Made by a program: the position numbers and the translations under genes. 64,000 nucleotides of DNA from positions 41,958-105,957 of the forward strand of contig CAJPQT010000003.1 in NCBI GenBank assembly GCA_905372865.1, read 5' to 3'. The stretch comes from an uncultured Centipeda sp. Its GTDB lineage: Bacteria > Bacillota > Negativicutes > Selenomonadales > Selenomonadaceae. This document shows positions 16,677 to 24,736 of the stretch, one piece after another (position 1 is the stretch's first letter; each line of letters starts with the position of its first letter). The notes below the pieces were generated by a model. It saw only the letters and a program-made list of their open reading frames with translations. It was not told the origin of the DNA and did no database searches.

Positions 16677-17626
16677 TGAATCGCTATCCTCTATGGCTTT
16701 TGCTCGGTGTTGCGAGTGGCTTCCTATGGGGCTGTAATAATTATCTGTATGCGGCGGGTGTGTATGAGGCGACGGAGGGACTGCTACCCATCGGTATTCT
16801 TTTCCCACTCGTTTGTACGGCGATCAACGATGTGAGTGCAGCTGTCTTTTTACTTACACTCAATGGTGTACGTGGTGTCCTTCGCTCTGGCCATACTGTG
16901 ATTGCCAGCCGCTCCGGTGTTTTTCTGATTGCTGCGGCGCTCCTCGGCGGTCCTTTGGGACAGCTTTCCTATTGCCTCGGTATTCTGTGGGCGGGACCGA
17001 CGTACGCACTGGCACTTTCGGCACTCTATCCCGTTGTTGGCTGTATTTTGGCACGTATTTTCCTGCATCAGCGGATGAATACAGGTATGTGCATTGGTAT
17101 TTTGCTCGCTGTGGTGGGGGCCGTTCTTGCGGGCTTAACTGAGCCGGAGAGTGTTCCACCGCTGCTTTCTCGGGGGATCCTTTGCAGTCTCCTCGCTGCT
17201 CTCTGCTGGGGCAGTGAAATCGTACTTGCGGTACGGGGAATGGATGATATTTCACCGGGTCTTGCCATTACGCTGCGTGAAAGTATCTCCGGTGTGGTGC
17301 TGCTTTTTGTGACATTCGTGCTCTTGTCCGGCAGCTCCGTGTGGCTCTCGTTCTCCGATAAAATGTTGGCACTCGGAACACTGGTTTTTGCGGGTGTCGC
17401 TGCAGGCGCTTCTTACTTCCTCTGGTATGCGGTTAATCGTGCGATTGGTTGTGCACATGGAATGGCGACCAATGCGAGTTATATCATATGGGGAGCGTTG
17501 CTGCAATGGGGGCTTGGTAATGATCCACCGTCGAGGCTGATGGTATTCGGCTGTGCGCTTGTCTTTGCGGGTGTATTATTGGTCTCGCTTTATCCACAGA
17601 AAGAAGAGATGCATTGTGACGAATGA
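16676..17626 (+). CDS. licB: LicB-like choline permease (DMT superfamily)
   Basis: 316 residues with about ten hydrophobic helices in two repeated halves, the drug/metabolite transporter plan. The start (LLLGVASGFLWGCNNYLYAAGVY) and the conserved interior (LLGGPLGQLSYCLGILWAGPTYALALSALYP is the relevant region at about 85-115) match LicB-type importers rather than generic EamA exporters. It imports choline across the inner membrane for the LicA kinase. Its ATG shares one base with the licA stop. It overlaps licC by 11 bases. Confidence 0.78.
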   Translation: MNRYPLWLLLGVASGFLWGCNNYLYAAGVYEATEGLLPIGILFPLVCTAINDVSAAVFLLTLNGVRGVLRSGHTVIASRSGVFLIAAALLGGPLGQLSYCLGILWAGPTYALALSALYPVVGCILARIFLHQRMNTGMCIGILLAVVGAVLAGLTEPESVPPLLSRGILCSLLAALCWGSEIVLAVRGMDDISPGLAITLRESISGVVLLFVTFVLLSGSSVWLSFSDKMLALGTLVFAGVAAGASYFLWYAVNRAIGCAHGMATNASYIIWGALLQWGLGNDPPSRLMVFGCALVFAGVLLVSLYPQKEEMHCDE

Positions 17627-18398
17627 GGAATTCTTGCAACTCTATACTGTACAAAAGACAGGGTCTGCAGCACAGCGATTGCGTGCGAGAGATGCGCTTA
17701 CTCCCTACCGCGTGAAGAATGCTGTACTGATGGCGGCGGGCTACGGCAGCCGTCTCGCGCCCATTACGGATCAGATACCGAAGGGCTTGCTGCGAATCCG
17801 CGGCGAAGTGTTGGTCGAGCGTCAGATTGAGCAGCTTGTCGAGGCGGGCGTTGCAGATATCTTCCTTGTCACGGGATATCGAAGCGAACAGTTCGCCTAT
17901 CTTGGGACGCATCCGCATGTCCACATTGTGGAGAATCCGGACTATCGCCGCTATAACAACACATCATCGCTCTATTGTGTGTTGGATGAACTCGACAATA
18001 CTTACATCTGCTCGGCGGATAATTATTTCACGAAGAATGTCTTTGCACCCTATGTCTACCGTTCCTATTATGCGGCGACCTATAGAGATGAGCCGACGGA
18101 GGAATACTATCTGTCCGTGGATGCGGATGACCGCATCACGGGGGTACAGATTGGCGGCGCACAAGGTTGGTATATGATGGGGCATGTGTACTTTGCTTGC
18201 TCGTTTAGTGAACAGTTCCGCAGATTGTTCAAACGTGCCTATGAAACGGATTCTACTGTTCGAGAACAGCTCTGGGAGCAGTTCTATATGCGGCATCTCG
18301 ATGAATTGGCACTCTATCGAAAGTGCTATTCGCAAGGGGTCGTCTATGAGTTTGACACCCTTTCAGATATTCTAGCGTTTGATCCAAAGTTCAGATGA
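17616..18398 (+). CDS. licC: LicC-like phosphocholine cytidylyltransferase
   Basis: 260 residues from a GTG start inside the end of licB. After a 35-residue N-terminal extension comes the nucleotidyltransferase core: AVLMAAGYGSRLAPITDQIPKGLLRIRGE with the G-x-G-x-R-x-x-P-x-x-x-x-x-P-K signature, YNNTSSLYCVL, and a metal-binding ICSADNYF. This fits the LicC family, which makes CDP-choline from CTP and phosphocholine. A strong terminator follows, closing the operon. A LicD-type phosphocholine transferase, the usual last step, is not in this window. Confidence 0.82.
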   Translation: MTNEEFLQLYTVQKTGSAAQRLRARDALTPYRVKNAVLMAAGYGSRLAPITDQIPKGLLRIRGEVLVERQIEQLVEAGVADIFLVTGYRSEQFAYLGTHPHVHIVENPDYRRYNNTSSLYCVLDELDNTYICSADNYFTKNVFAPYVYRSYYAATYRDEPTEEYYLSVDADDRITGVQIGGAQGWYMMGHVYFACSFSEQFRRLFKRAYETDSTVREQLWEQFYMRHLDELALYRKCYSQGVVYEFDTLSDILAFDPKFR

Positions 18399-18411
18399 CG
18401 GAATCGGCTGC

Positions 18412-18457
18412 AAAAAAGCTCCTTATGCTGCAGTGATGCAGCATAAGGAGCTTTTTT
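18412..18457 (+). terminator. Strong bidirectional terminator closing the glycan island
   Basis: A perfect stem of about 15 base pairs (18418-18432 with 18437-18451), four-base loop, flanked by A6 and T6 tracts. Confidence 0.95.
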
Positions 18458-18485
18458 GCTGAGAATTTCTATTGATTATTGACCG

Positions 18486-18527
18486 GTAACAAATGTTACG
18501 TCTATGGAGAGACCTCTTTGCTATAAT
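18486..18527 (+). promoter_or_regulatory. Activator-type operator and -10 of the hcp promoter
   Basis: GTAAC-AAAT-GTTAC (18486-18499) is a perfect inverted repeat. A TATAAT lies at 18522-18527, with no good -35 at the expected 17-base distance. If transcription starts about seven bases after the -10, the repeat is centred at about -41.5, the class II position of FNR/CRP-type activators. I recall GTAAC half-sites predicted for HcpR-type regulators; not checked. Confidence 0.7.
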
Positions 18528-18574
18528 CAACGCAACAAATGTGTATTGTATATGACAGCAAAGGAGAGTTTCTC

Positions 18575-20236
18575 ATGGATGCTAAAATGTTTTGTTATCA
18601 GTGTCAGGAGACAGCAGGCGGCAAGGGCTGCACGGTGCAGGGGGTCTGCGGAAAGAAGCCGGATGTCGCGGAGATGCAGGATCTGCTCGTCTATGTGACG
18701 AAGGGGCTCGGCGCGGTGACGACGCAGCTGCGCGCAGAGGGCAAGAAGGTTGCGATCGAGGTCAACCATCGCGTGACGATGAACCTCTTCATCACGATCA
18801 CGAATGCGAACTTTGACCGTGAGGCGATCATCGACGTGATTGAGGAGACACTCGCGCTGAAGTCGGATCTGATCGCACAGGTTGCAGATGCGTCGAAGCT
18901 GCCCGCAGCGGCACACTGGACGGCTCCGCGTGCGGACTTCGAGGCAAAGGCAAAGACGGTCGGCGTACTCGCGACAGAGAACGAGGATGTCCGCAGTCTG
19001 CGCGAGCTGACGACATACGGCCTGAAGGGGCTGTCCGCCTACGTTGAGCATGCGAATGCACTCGGCCACGAGAACGAGGAGATCGATGCGTTCATGCAGC
19101 GTGCGCTTGCGCAGCTCCTCGACGATACGATGGACGGTGATGCGCTGACGGCACTTGTGCTTGAGACGGGCAAGTGGGGCGTGGACGGTATGGCTTTGCT
19201 CGATGGCGCGAACACGAGCACGTACGGACATCCCGAGATCTCGAAGGTGAAGCTCGGTGTCCGCAATCGTCCCGGTATCCTCATCTCAGGTCATGATCTC
19301 AAGGATCTCGAGCGTCTTTTGGAGCAGACGAAGGGCACGGGGGTCGATGTCTATACGCACGGCGAGATGATTCCTGCACATTACTACCCCGCATTTAAGA
19401 AGTACGACAACCTCGTCGGCAACTACGGCAACGCATGGTGGTTGCAGAAAGAGGAGTTCGAGAAGTTCAACGGCGCGATCCTCATGACGACGAATTGCGT
19501 TGTTCCGCCGAAGGACAGCTACAAGGATCGTCTCTTCACAACGGCTGCGGTTGGCGTGCCGGGCTGCACGCACATTCCTCTCGTGAACGGTGAGAAGGAC
19601 TTTACGCCCGTGATCGAGTGTGCGAAGAAGTGTGCGCCTCCGACGGAGCTGGAGACGGGCGAGATCGTCGGCGGCTTCGCCCATGAGCAGGTCTTTGCTG
19701 TGGCGGACAAGGTCGTCGAGGCGGTGAAGAGCGGCGCGATCAAGAAGTTCGTCGTCATGGCAGGCTGCGACGGCCGCATGAAGTCGCGTGAGTACTACGG
19801 TGAGTTCGCGGAGGCTCTGCCGCACGACACGGTCATTCTCACGGCGGGCTGCGCGAAGTACAAGTACATCAAGAAGGATCTCGGTGACATCGGCGGTATC
19901 CCACGTGTGCTCGATGCAGGGCAGTGCAACGACTCCTACTCGCTCGCGCTGATCGCGCTGAAGCTGAAGGAAGTATTCGGTCTGGATGATGTGAACAAGC
20001 TCCCGATTGCGTACAACATCGCGTGGTACGAGCAGAAGGCGGTCATTGTTCTCCTTGCGCTGCTCCATCTCGGCGTAAAGAACATCCACCTCGGACCCAC
20101 GCTTCCCGCATTCCTCTCCCCGAATGTCGCAAAGGTACTCGTCGAGACCTTCGGCATCGGCGGCATCACGAATGTTGAGGACGATATGGCGATGTTCGGC
20201 ATTGAGGTGAATGCACCCGAAGCCACAGCTGTGTAA
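18575..20236 (+). CDS. hcp: Hybrid cluster protein (hydroxylamine / NO reductase)
   Basis: 553 residues. The N-terminal iron-sulfur site has MFCYQCQETAGGKGCTVQGVCG, with four cysteines in the Cx2C...Cx5C spacing of Hcp. The hybrid-cluster ligands follow in the C-terminal half: HGEMIPAHYYP, a TTNCVVPP cysteine, GVPGCTHI, AGCDGRMKSR, LTAGCAKYKY and DAGQCNDSY. It reduces hydroxylamine or nitric oxide and belongs to nitrosative-stress defence in anaerobes. AAGGAG sets the ATG. It is monocistronic between its own regulated promoter and a terminator. No hcr reductase is adjacent. Confidence 0.95.
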   Translation: MDAKMFCYQCQETAGGKGCTVQGVCGKKPDVAEMQDLLVYVTKGLGAVTTQLRAEGKKVAIEVNHRVTMNLFITITNANFDREAIIDVIEETLALKSDLIAQVADASKLPAAAHWTAPRADFEAKAKTVGVLATENEDVRSLRELTTYGLKGLSAYVEHANALGHENEEIDAFMQRALAQLLDDTMDGDALTALVLETGKWGVDGMALLDGANTSTYGHPEISKVKLGVRNRPGILISGHDLKDLERLLEQTKGTGVDVYTHGEMIPAHYYPAFKKYDNLVGNYGNAWWLQKEEFEKFNGAILMTTNCVVPPKDSYKDRLFTTAAVGVPGCTHIPLVNGEKDFTPVIECAKKCAPPTELETGEIVGGFAHEQVFAVADKVVEAVKSGAIKKFVVMAGCDGRMKSREYYGEFAEALPHDTVILTAGCAKYKYIKKDLGDIGGIPRVLDAGQCNDSYSLALIALKLKEVFGLDDVNKLPIAYNIAWYEQKAVIVLLALLHLGVKNIHLGPTLPAFLSPNVAKVLVETFGIGGITNVEDDMAMFGIEVNAPEATAV

Positions 20237-20264
20237 AAGAATATCTGTTCATAGATAAGTAAAT

Positions 20265-20315
20265 GGGACTTCCGTACGAAATAAAATGGTATTTCGTATG
20301 GAAGTCTCTTCGTTT
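20265..20315 (+). terminator. Terminator after hcp
   Basis: GGGACTTCCGTACGAAAT pairs with ATTTCGTATGGAAGTCTC (one G-T or mismatch) over a short AT loop, then a TTCGTTTT tail. The remaining bases up to 20424 hold only a weak reading frame that I do not call. Confidence 0.8.
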
Positions 20316-20424
20316 TATGCGTCGACTAATTATTGACGAAGGCGCTGTAGATTACGTGTGCGTGCCGCATGAAAATTACTGTAATGCTGTACGATCATTG
20401 CGTCAGATATATGGGGGGACAGCT

Positions 20425-20453
20425 TTGCATCTTACCCATGCGGATGGTATGAT
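20425..20453 (+). promoter_or_regulatory. Promoter of the hypothetical membrane protein
   Basis: TTGCAT at 20425-20430 and TATGAT at 20448-20453, spacer exactly 17 bases, 24 bases before the ATG at 20477. Confidence 0.6.
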
Positions 20454-20476
20454 GAATGAAATAAAGGGGGAATATC

Positions 20477-21244
20477 ATGCGGATGGAGGTAATTGACCAA
20501 GGCATTGTTCGCGGGCTTCATGCTCTTTGGAAGGAATTATGTGCCTTTCAGCATGCAGTACAATATTTAATCATTGGTGCAGCGGGAACTCTGTTTCTAT
20601 GTGTATGGAACTTTTATATTGCTGCTGTGATGGGGATTGGTACGATCATTGCATATTTTCTCGCAAAGAAAAGGCGTGGATGGCAGAATACACTTTTATG
20701 GATGGGATTCCCTGTGTTCGTATTTGTTATATGTGCATATGTTTTTGTTGTAGGTTTTTCTCTTTATCTTGATTTTCCACCTAATGGTGCAGAAAATTAT
20801 GGGCGGATTCGCCACAGTTTTTTTCCGAAGAAGATTCCTGCAACTGCTTATGATGTGCAGGTTTGGAGCAGTGTTGGATTTGGGCAGGGGACAGGGGAAG
20901 CATATCTTTCCTTTCGCGATACAAAGGAAAATATTCTAAGGTATGCGGAGTTCGCACAGCACCAAAAGGATGCGTACGCAAAATATGATCGTGACATTGG
21001 TATGCCTGATATTCCACAGATTATTGTTGATGAGACGTCTGAGAATCCAAGGTTTGCTGTACTCCCGTTTTGGGAGCGTTTGATTCTTGACTATACACCG
21101 CATCCTGTGGAGCGAAAGGCTTTGGGTGGGGAATTTACATTTTATATTTGGGATGTTGAAGATCGTTGGAATCATCCGAAGGCGAAGGTCATTGCCGTCT
21201 CCGAGGATGGTACGCATATCATTTTCTATGCTGTGGGCGAATAA
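20477..21244 (+). CDS. Uncharacterised two-helix membrane protein
   Basis: 255 residues, family not recognised. Residues about 30-55 and 75-100 form two or three strongly hydrophobic segments (YLIIGAAGTLFLCVWNFY, then FPVFVFVICAYVFVVGF). The C-terminal 150 residues are soluble, with several aromatic and charged stretches and no cysteine or known motif. The C-terminal part would lie outside the inner membrane or in the cytoplasm depending on topology. AAAGGGGG precedes the ATG. The gene is AT-richer than its neighbours, has its own promoter, and is isolated between two terminators, so it may be a recent insertion. Confidence 0.65.
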   Translation: MRMEVIDQGIVRGLHALWKELCAFQHAVQYLIIGAAGTLFLCVWNFYIAAVMGIGTIIAYFLAKKRRGWQNTLLWMGFPVFVFVICAYVFVVGFSLYLDFPPNGAENYGRIRHSFFPKKIPATAYDVQVWSSVGFGQGTGEAYLSFRDTKENILRYAEFAQHQKDAYAKYDRDIGMPDIPQIIVDETSENPRFAVLPFWERLILDYTPHPVERKALGGEFTFYIWDVEDRWNHPKAKVIAVSEDGTHIIFYAVGE

Positions 21245-21247
21245 AAG

Positions 21248-21287
21248 AAAAGGCTGTGGTCACTATTTTACTGTGGTCACAGCCTTT
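21248..21287. terminator. Shared terminator between convergent genes
   Basis: AAAGGCTGTG pairs with CACAGCCTTT around a 20-base partly paired loop, with A/T-rich flanks both ways. It serves the membrane protein gene on plus and the ABC ATPase gene on minus. Confidence 0.75.
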
Positions 21288-21301
21288 GTATTTTATTATC
21301 T

Positions 21302-22951
21302 TTAGAGTGCCGCCCGCAGGAGATTCCGCGTATAGTCCTCGCTTGGTTCTCTGAGGACACGGCTGGTCTCGCCCTGCTCGACGATGCGTCCATTCTGCAT
21401 GATGAGAACGCGGTCGGCGATGGAGCTGACGAGCGGGAGATCATGTGAGATGAAGAGGAGGCTCATGCCGTGCTCCCGCTGCAGATGCAGGAGGAGGGCG
21501 ATGATCTTTGCCTGTACGGACACATCGAGTGCCGAGGTCGCCTCGTCGCAGACGAGGATTTCGGGATGAACTGCCATCGCTCGCGCAATCGCCGCCCGCT
21601 GGCACTCGCCGCCGCTCATCTCGTGCGGGTAGCGGTTTGCGTAGGAGGCGGGCAGTCCCACCTCCGTAAGGAGTTCGGCGACGCGCCGTTTGGTGTCGCG
21701 TTCATCAGGCGTACACAGACGGCAGATGGTCTCACCGATCATCGCGCCGATGGTGCGGCGCGGATTGAACGAGCCCACTGCATCCTGAAACACCATCTGG
21801 ATGCGGGTGTAGAGCGTGCGCCGCTCTTTTCCGTGTGCGCGTGTGATGTCCTTGCCGTCGAGGAGGATATTCCCGCTCGTCGGTGTATGCAGTCCCGTGA
21901 GGAGCTTCGCAACGGTGGATTTGCCGCTGCCGCTCTCGCCGACGATACCGAGGAGTTCGCGCCGCGCAAGGGAAAAGGAGATGCCGTCGATTGCCTGGAC
22001 ACGTCCCGCCGCATCGTCAAAGTGCATGGAGACGTTGTCAAAGCGCAGGAGGTCTTGGAAATGGGCGCCCCTTCCACCGCTTACGCGGTCCCCCTCCCCC
22101 GTCGTGACGGGGGAGGCTATGGGAGCGGTGTTTTTCTCTGTATGATCTCTGTGGTCGCAGTCCGTATGTGTCGTGGCGGACATCTTCGGTACGGCTGCAA
22201 GCAGTTCCTGTGTATAGGGATGCTGCGGGTTTCCGAGCACCGCATTCACGCTGCCCTGCTCGACGATCTTCCCTTTGCACATGACGGCGACGCGGTCGGC
22301 GATGTGCCGCACGACCCCGATGTTGTGCGTGATGAAGAGGATCGCCGTGCCTGTCCGCTCCTTGAGCGCACGCAGTTCGTCAAGTACCTGCCGCTGGATC
22401 GTCGCATCGAGGGCCGAGGTCGGCTCGTCGGCGAGGAGCAGCTGCGGGCGCAGGATGACGGCGAGTGCGATAGCAGCGCGCTGTGCCATACCGCCCGAGA
22501 GTTCAAACGGATAGGTCGCGAGGATGCGGCGAGGATCAGTAAAACCCATGCCGCCGAATACCTCCGTTGCGCGCGCGTAGATTTCCTCACGTGAGAAATC
22601 GGTATGCGCACGCATCGTCTCAACGAGCTGCGTGCCAATCTGCCGCGTAGGATTCAGCGATGCGCCTGCGTACTGAAACACCATTGCGATCTCCTCGCCG
22701 CGCAGTCTGCGCCGCTCTCCCTCGGAGAGTACGGCAAGGTTCTTCGTGTCAAAGGAGACTGTACCTGCGTGAATCTCGGTGGAGAGCCCACGGATCTGCG
22801 CAATTGCCTTGAGCAGGGTGGATTTGCCGCTGCCGCTCTCTCCGACAATGCCAAGCACCTCGCCCGTGTGAAGGCTGATGCTGATGTCCTCGATCACGGC
22901 ATCGCCGCCGTACCCCGCAGTCAAATGGTCAATTCGTAAGAGTTCCTGCAT
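21302..22951 (-). CDS. Fused dipeptide/nickel-type ABC ATPase (DppD-DppF / NikD-NikE like)
   Basis: 549 residues with two complete ATP-binding domains. Domain 1 (about 1-250) has GESGSGKSTLL, the signature LSGGMAQRAAIA and LLADEPTSALD. Domain 2 (about 310-549) has GESGSGKSTVA, MSGGECQRAAIA and LVCDEATSALD. Both Walker and signature motifs are intact, so both sites should hydrolyse ATP. It powers import by the two permeases encoded upstream in the same minus-strand operon. The linker between domains contains ASPVTTGEGDRVSGGRG, which is the translation of a dispersed palindromic repeat (22064-22117). Confidence 0.9.
   Translation of the reverse strand: MQELLRIDHLTAGYGGDAVIEDISISLHTGEVLGIVGESGSGKSTLLKAIAQIRGLSTEIHAGTVSFDTKNLAVLSEGERRRLRGEEIAMVFQYAGASLNPTRQIGTQLVETMRAHTDFSREEIYARATEVFGGMGFTDPRRILATYPFELSGGMAQRAAIALAVILRPQLLLADEPTSALDATIQRQVLDELRALKERTGTAILFITHNIGVVRHIADRVAVMCKGKIVEQGSVNAVLGNPQHPYTQELLAAVPKMSATTHTDCDHRDHTEKNTAPIASPVTTGEGDRVSGGRGAHFQDLLRFDNVSMHFDDAAGRVQAIDGISFSLARRELLGIVGESGSGKSTVAKLLTGLHTPTSGNILLDGKDITRAHGKERRTLYTRIQMVFQDAVGSFNPRRTIGAMIGETICRLCTPDERDTKRRVAELLTEVGLPASYANRYPHEMSGGECQRAAIARAMAVHPEILVCDEATSALDVSVQAKIIALLLHLQREHGMSLLFISHDLPLVSSIADRVLIMQNGRIVEQGETSRVLREPSEDYTRNLLRAAL
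22064..22117 (-). repeat. Dispersed palindromic repeat, intragenic in-frame copy
   Basis: On the minus strand this begins GCCTCCCCCGTCACGACGGG and ends AAGGGGCGCC. It aligns without gaps over about 54 bases with the intergenic copy at 42060-42113: same CCCCCGT-ACGGGGG hairpin, then GG-rich spacer, CGYR...GCGG and GGGGC. It encodes part of the interdomain linker of the fused ATPase. Confidence 0.75.
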
Positions 22952-22982
22952 GATGCTGCTCCGCTGTGCGCTGTGTGTGCGC

Positions 22983-24506
22983 TCACTTCTTATCCAGATC
23001 CTTTGTCACATGATAGTAGTCGCTCGGCGTGGAGAGGAAACCCGTGACCTTCTTCGAGATACCGACCTGCATATTGTTGAACCCGATGAAGTCCATCGCC
23101 GCATCGTCGATGACCTGCTGCTGAATGCGGTTGGCAAGCTCAATGCGCTTCGCGGGATCAAACGTGTTCGGCAAATCCGCAAGTGCCTGTTCGACCACGG
23201 GGTTCGTGTAGTGCCCAAAGTTTGCAACGCCCTTTGCGCTCAGTACGTCACGCAGGAATGCATACGGGTCGCCCGTTGGCATGGTGATGACGGAGTAAAG
23301 ACCGATCTCGTATTCGCCCGCCTTGTAGTAATTCGATTTCTCATGTGAAACGATGTTGACGTTAATGCCAATTTTCTTGAGCTGTGCCTGCATCTCCGTC
23401 GTGATGTTCTCGTTGAAGAGACGTTTGTAGACGCCCATCTCGACGGTCAGCGGCTGTCCGTTCTTCTCGACGATGCCGTCGCCGTTCGTGTCCGTATATC
23501 CTGCCGCCGCGAGCACCTGCTTTGCCTTTTCGGGATCGTAGGAGCGTGCCTTGAGTGCGGGATCGCCATAGGGCGTGGAGGCGAGGAACGCACTGTTCGA
23601 CGCTGTCATTGCGCCCTTGAGGTACTGGTCGCCGATGGTCTTTTTGTCGACACCGTACATGATCGCCTGACGAACCGCAGGATCGGTGAGCTTATCGAGG
23701 TTCATGTAGAGTTGATAGGTGCGCGTCTGCGGTGTCTTGACAACCGTAAACTTGTCATTCGCCGCAATCGTCTCTGCCGTCTCGGGGCTGAGATCCAGTG
23801 CTACGTCAATCTCATCGCCCTGCAGTGCCATTGCAAGCGTGTTGAAGTCTGCGATCTTCGTATACTCGACCTCGTCGACCTTCACGTCACCGCCCCAATA
23901 CTTCGGGTTCTTCGTCATGACGGCGTGCTTGTCCGCCTCAAAGCTGCTCATAACAAAGGGACCCGTGCAGATGGGCGCATTCTCAAAGTCCTTCGTGCCT
24001 GCAACATCGACGATGACAGCGTACGGGTCGCAGAGATCGTTGACGAGGGTCGCATACGGCGCTTTCGTACGGATCGTGAGGACATTTCCCTCTGCCGTGT
24101 ACTCTGCATCCTTCAGCCATGCGGCGCGGTCATTCGTCTCCGCCGTGCGTTTGAGCGAGGCGATGACCTTGTCCGCCGTCATCTTCTCGCCGTTCGAGAA
24201 GGTGACATTGTCCTTCAGTGTGATGCGCCAGACCGTCGGCTCGACATTCTCCGCCTTTTCGGCGAGCCACGGCTGCGGCTTCATACTGTCGTCGAGACGG
24301 AAGAGTGTTTCGCCGACACCGTAGCGCACAGTGTACCAGCCGAGCCACTCCTTCGCGGGATCCATCGAGCTCGTCACGGCGACTGTGCCGCCGACGCGCA
24401 CGATTTTCTTGCTGTCTGCCGCCTGATCCGAGCCGCCGCAGCCGCTCATGGTGAGCGGAACGGCGAGCAGGAGCGCGGCGCAGAGACGTTTCAGTGTTTT
24501 GTTCAT
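22983..24506 (-). CDS. Solute-binding lipoprotein, SBP_bac_5 family (dipeptide/nickel type)
   Basis: 507 residues. The signal peptide ends in LTMSGC, a lipobox, so the mature protein is anchored by lipid. The family 5 pattern follows: SMDPAKEWLGWYTVRYGVGETL near the N-terminus, GTVAVTSS, and the C-terminal RIQQQVIDDAAMDFIGFNN typical of NikA/DppA/OppA relatives. Ligand cannot be assigned: NikA-like proteins bind metal-chelate complexes and Dpp-like ones bind peptides. It lies between the permease genes and the ATPase gene, 31 bases from the latter. The upstream gap of 230 bases carries a large inverted repeat. Confidence 0.85.
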   Translation of the reverse strand: MNKTLKRLCAALLLAVPLTMSGCGGSDQAADSKKIVRVGGTVAVTSSMDPAKEWLGWYTVRYGVGETLFRLDDSMKPQPWLAEKAENVEPTVWRITLKDNVTFSNGEKMTADKVIASLKRTAETNDRAAWLKDAEYTAEGNVLTIRTKAPYATLVNDLCDPYAVIVDVAGTKDFENAPICTGPFVMSSFEADKHAVMTKNPKYWGGDVKVDEVEYTKIADFNTLAMALQGDEIDVALDLSPETAETIAANDKFTVVKTPQTRTYQLYMNLDKLTDPAVRQAIMYGVDKKTIGDQYLKGAMTASNSAFLASTPYGDPALKARSYDPEKAKQVLAAAGYTDTNGDGIVEKNGQPLTVEMGVYKRLFNENITTEMQAQLKKIGINVNIVSHEKSNYYKAGEYEIGLYSVITMPTGDPYAFLRDVLSAKGVANFGHYTNPVVEQALADLPNTFDPAKRIELANRIQQQVIDDAAMDFIGFNNMQVGISKKVTGFLSTPSDYYHVTKDLDKK

Positions 24507-24585
24507 GGTTCCTCCTATTAGAAATGCACAAGGGATGATAATATGTGGTAATATGATGCCATGTCCTAAAGCAAACCCTAGTGGA

Positions 24586-24694
24586 GCAAACGGAGAAAAG
24601 CGTGCGACCCGCCCCCTGCGGATTTCTTTCGTTCAAGCGAAGCGCGTTTAAGAAGTCCGCAGGTATTTAGGCGGACGAGCACGCGACCGTTTGC
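24586..24694. repeat. Long imperfect palindrome in the ABC operon
   Basis: GCAAACGG (24586-24593) pairs with CCGTTTGC (24687-24694). Inside it, GCGTG pairs with CACGC, CCGCC with GGCGG, and CTGCGGA..TTCTT with AAGAA..TCCGCAG, giving a nested hairpin of about 109 bases. No coding frame or transposase is present. It could act as an mRNA stabiliser or attenuator between permease and binding-protein genes, or be a MITE-like element. Confidence 0.65.
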
Positions 24695-24715
24695 GTAACG
24701 AGGTGTTTGCGTAGG
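24680..24715 (+). repeat. Short dispersed hairpin repeat, copy A
   Basis: The core TTGCGTAACGAGGTGTTTGC lies between CACGCGACC and GTAGG. It is closely similar to copies at 28366-28401 and 36240-36278. It overlaps the end of the long palindrome. Confidence 0.65.
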
Positions 24716-24736
24716 ACTTGCATCATAAAACTGCCT

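Noticed and set aside
20263..20496. A 77-codon plus-strand frame between hcp and the membrane protein.
   Set aside because: It starts inside the hcp terminator hairpin, has no ribosome site, and overlaps the promoter and start of the next gene.
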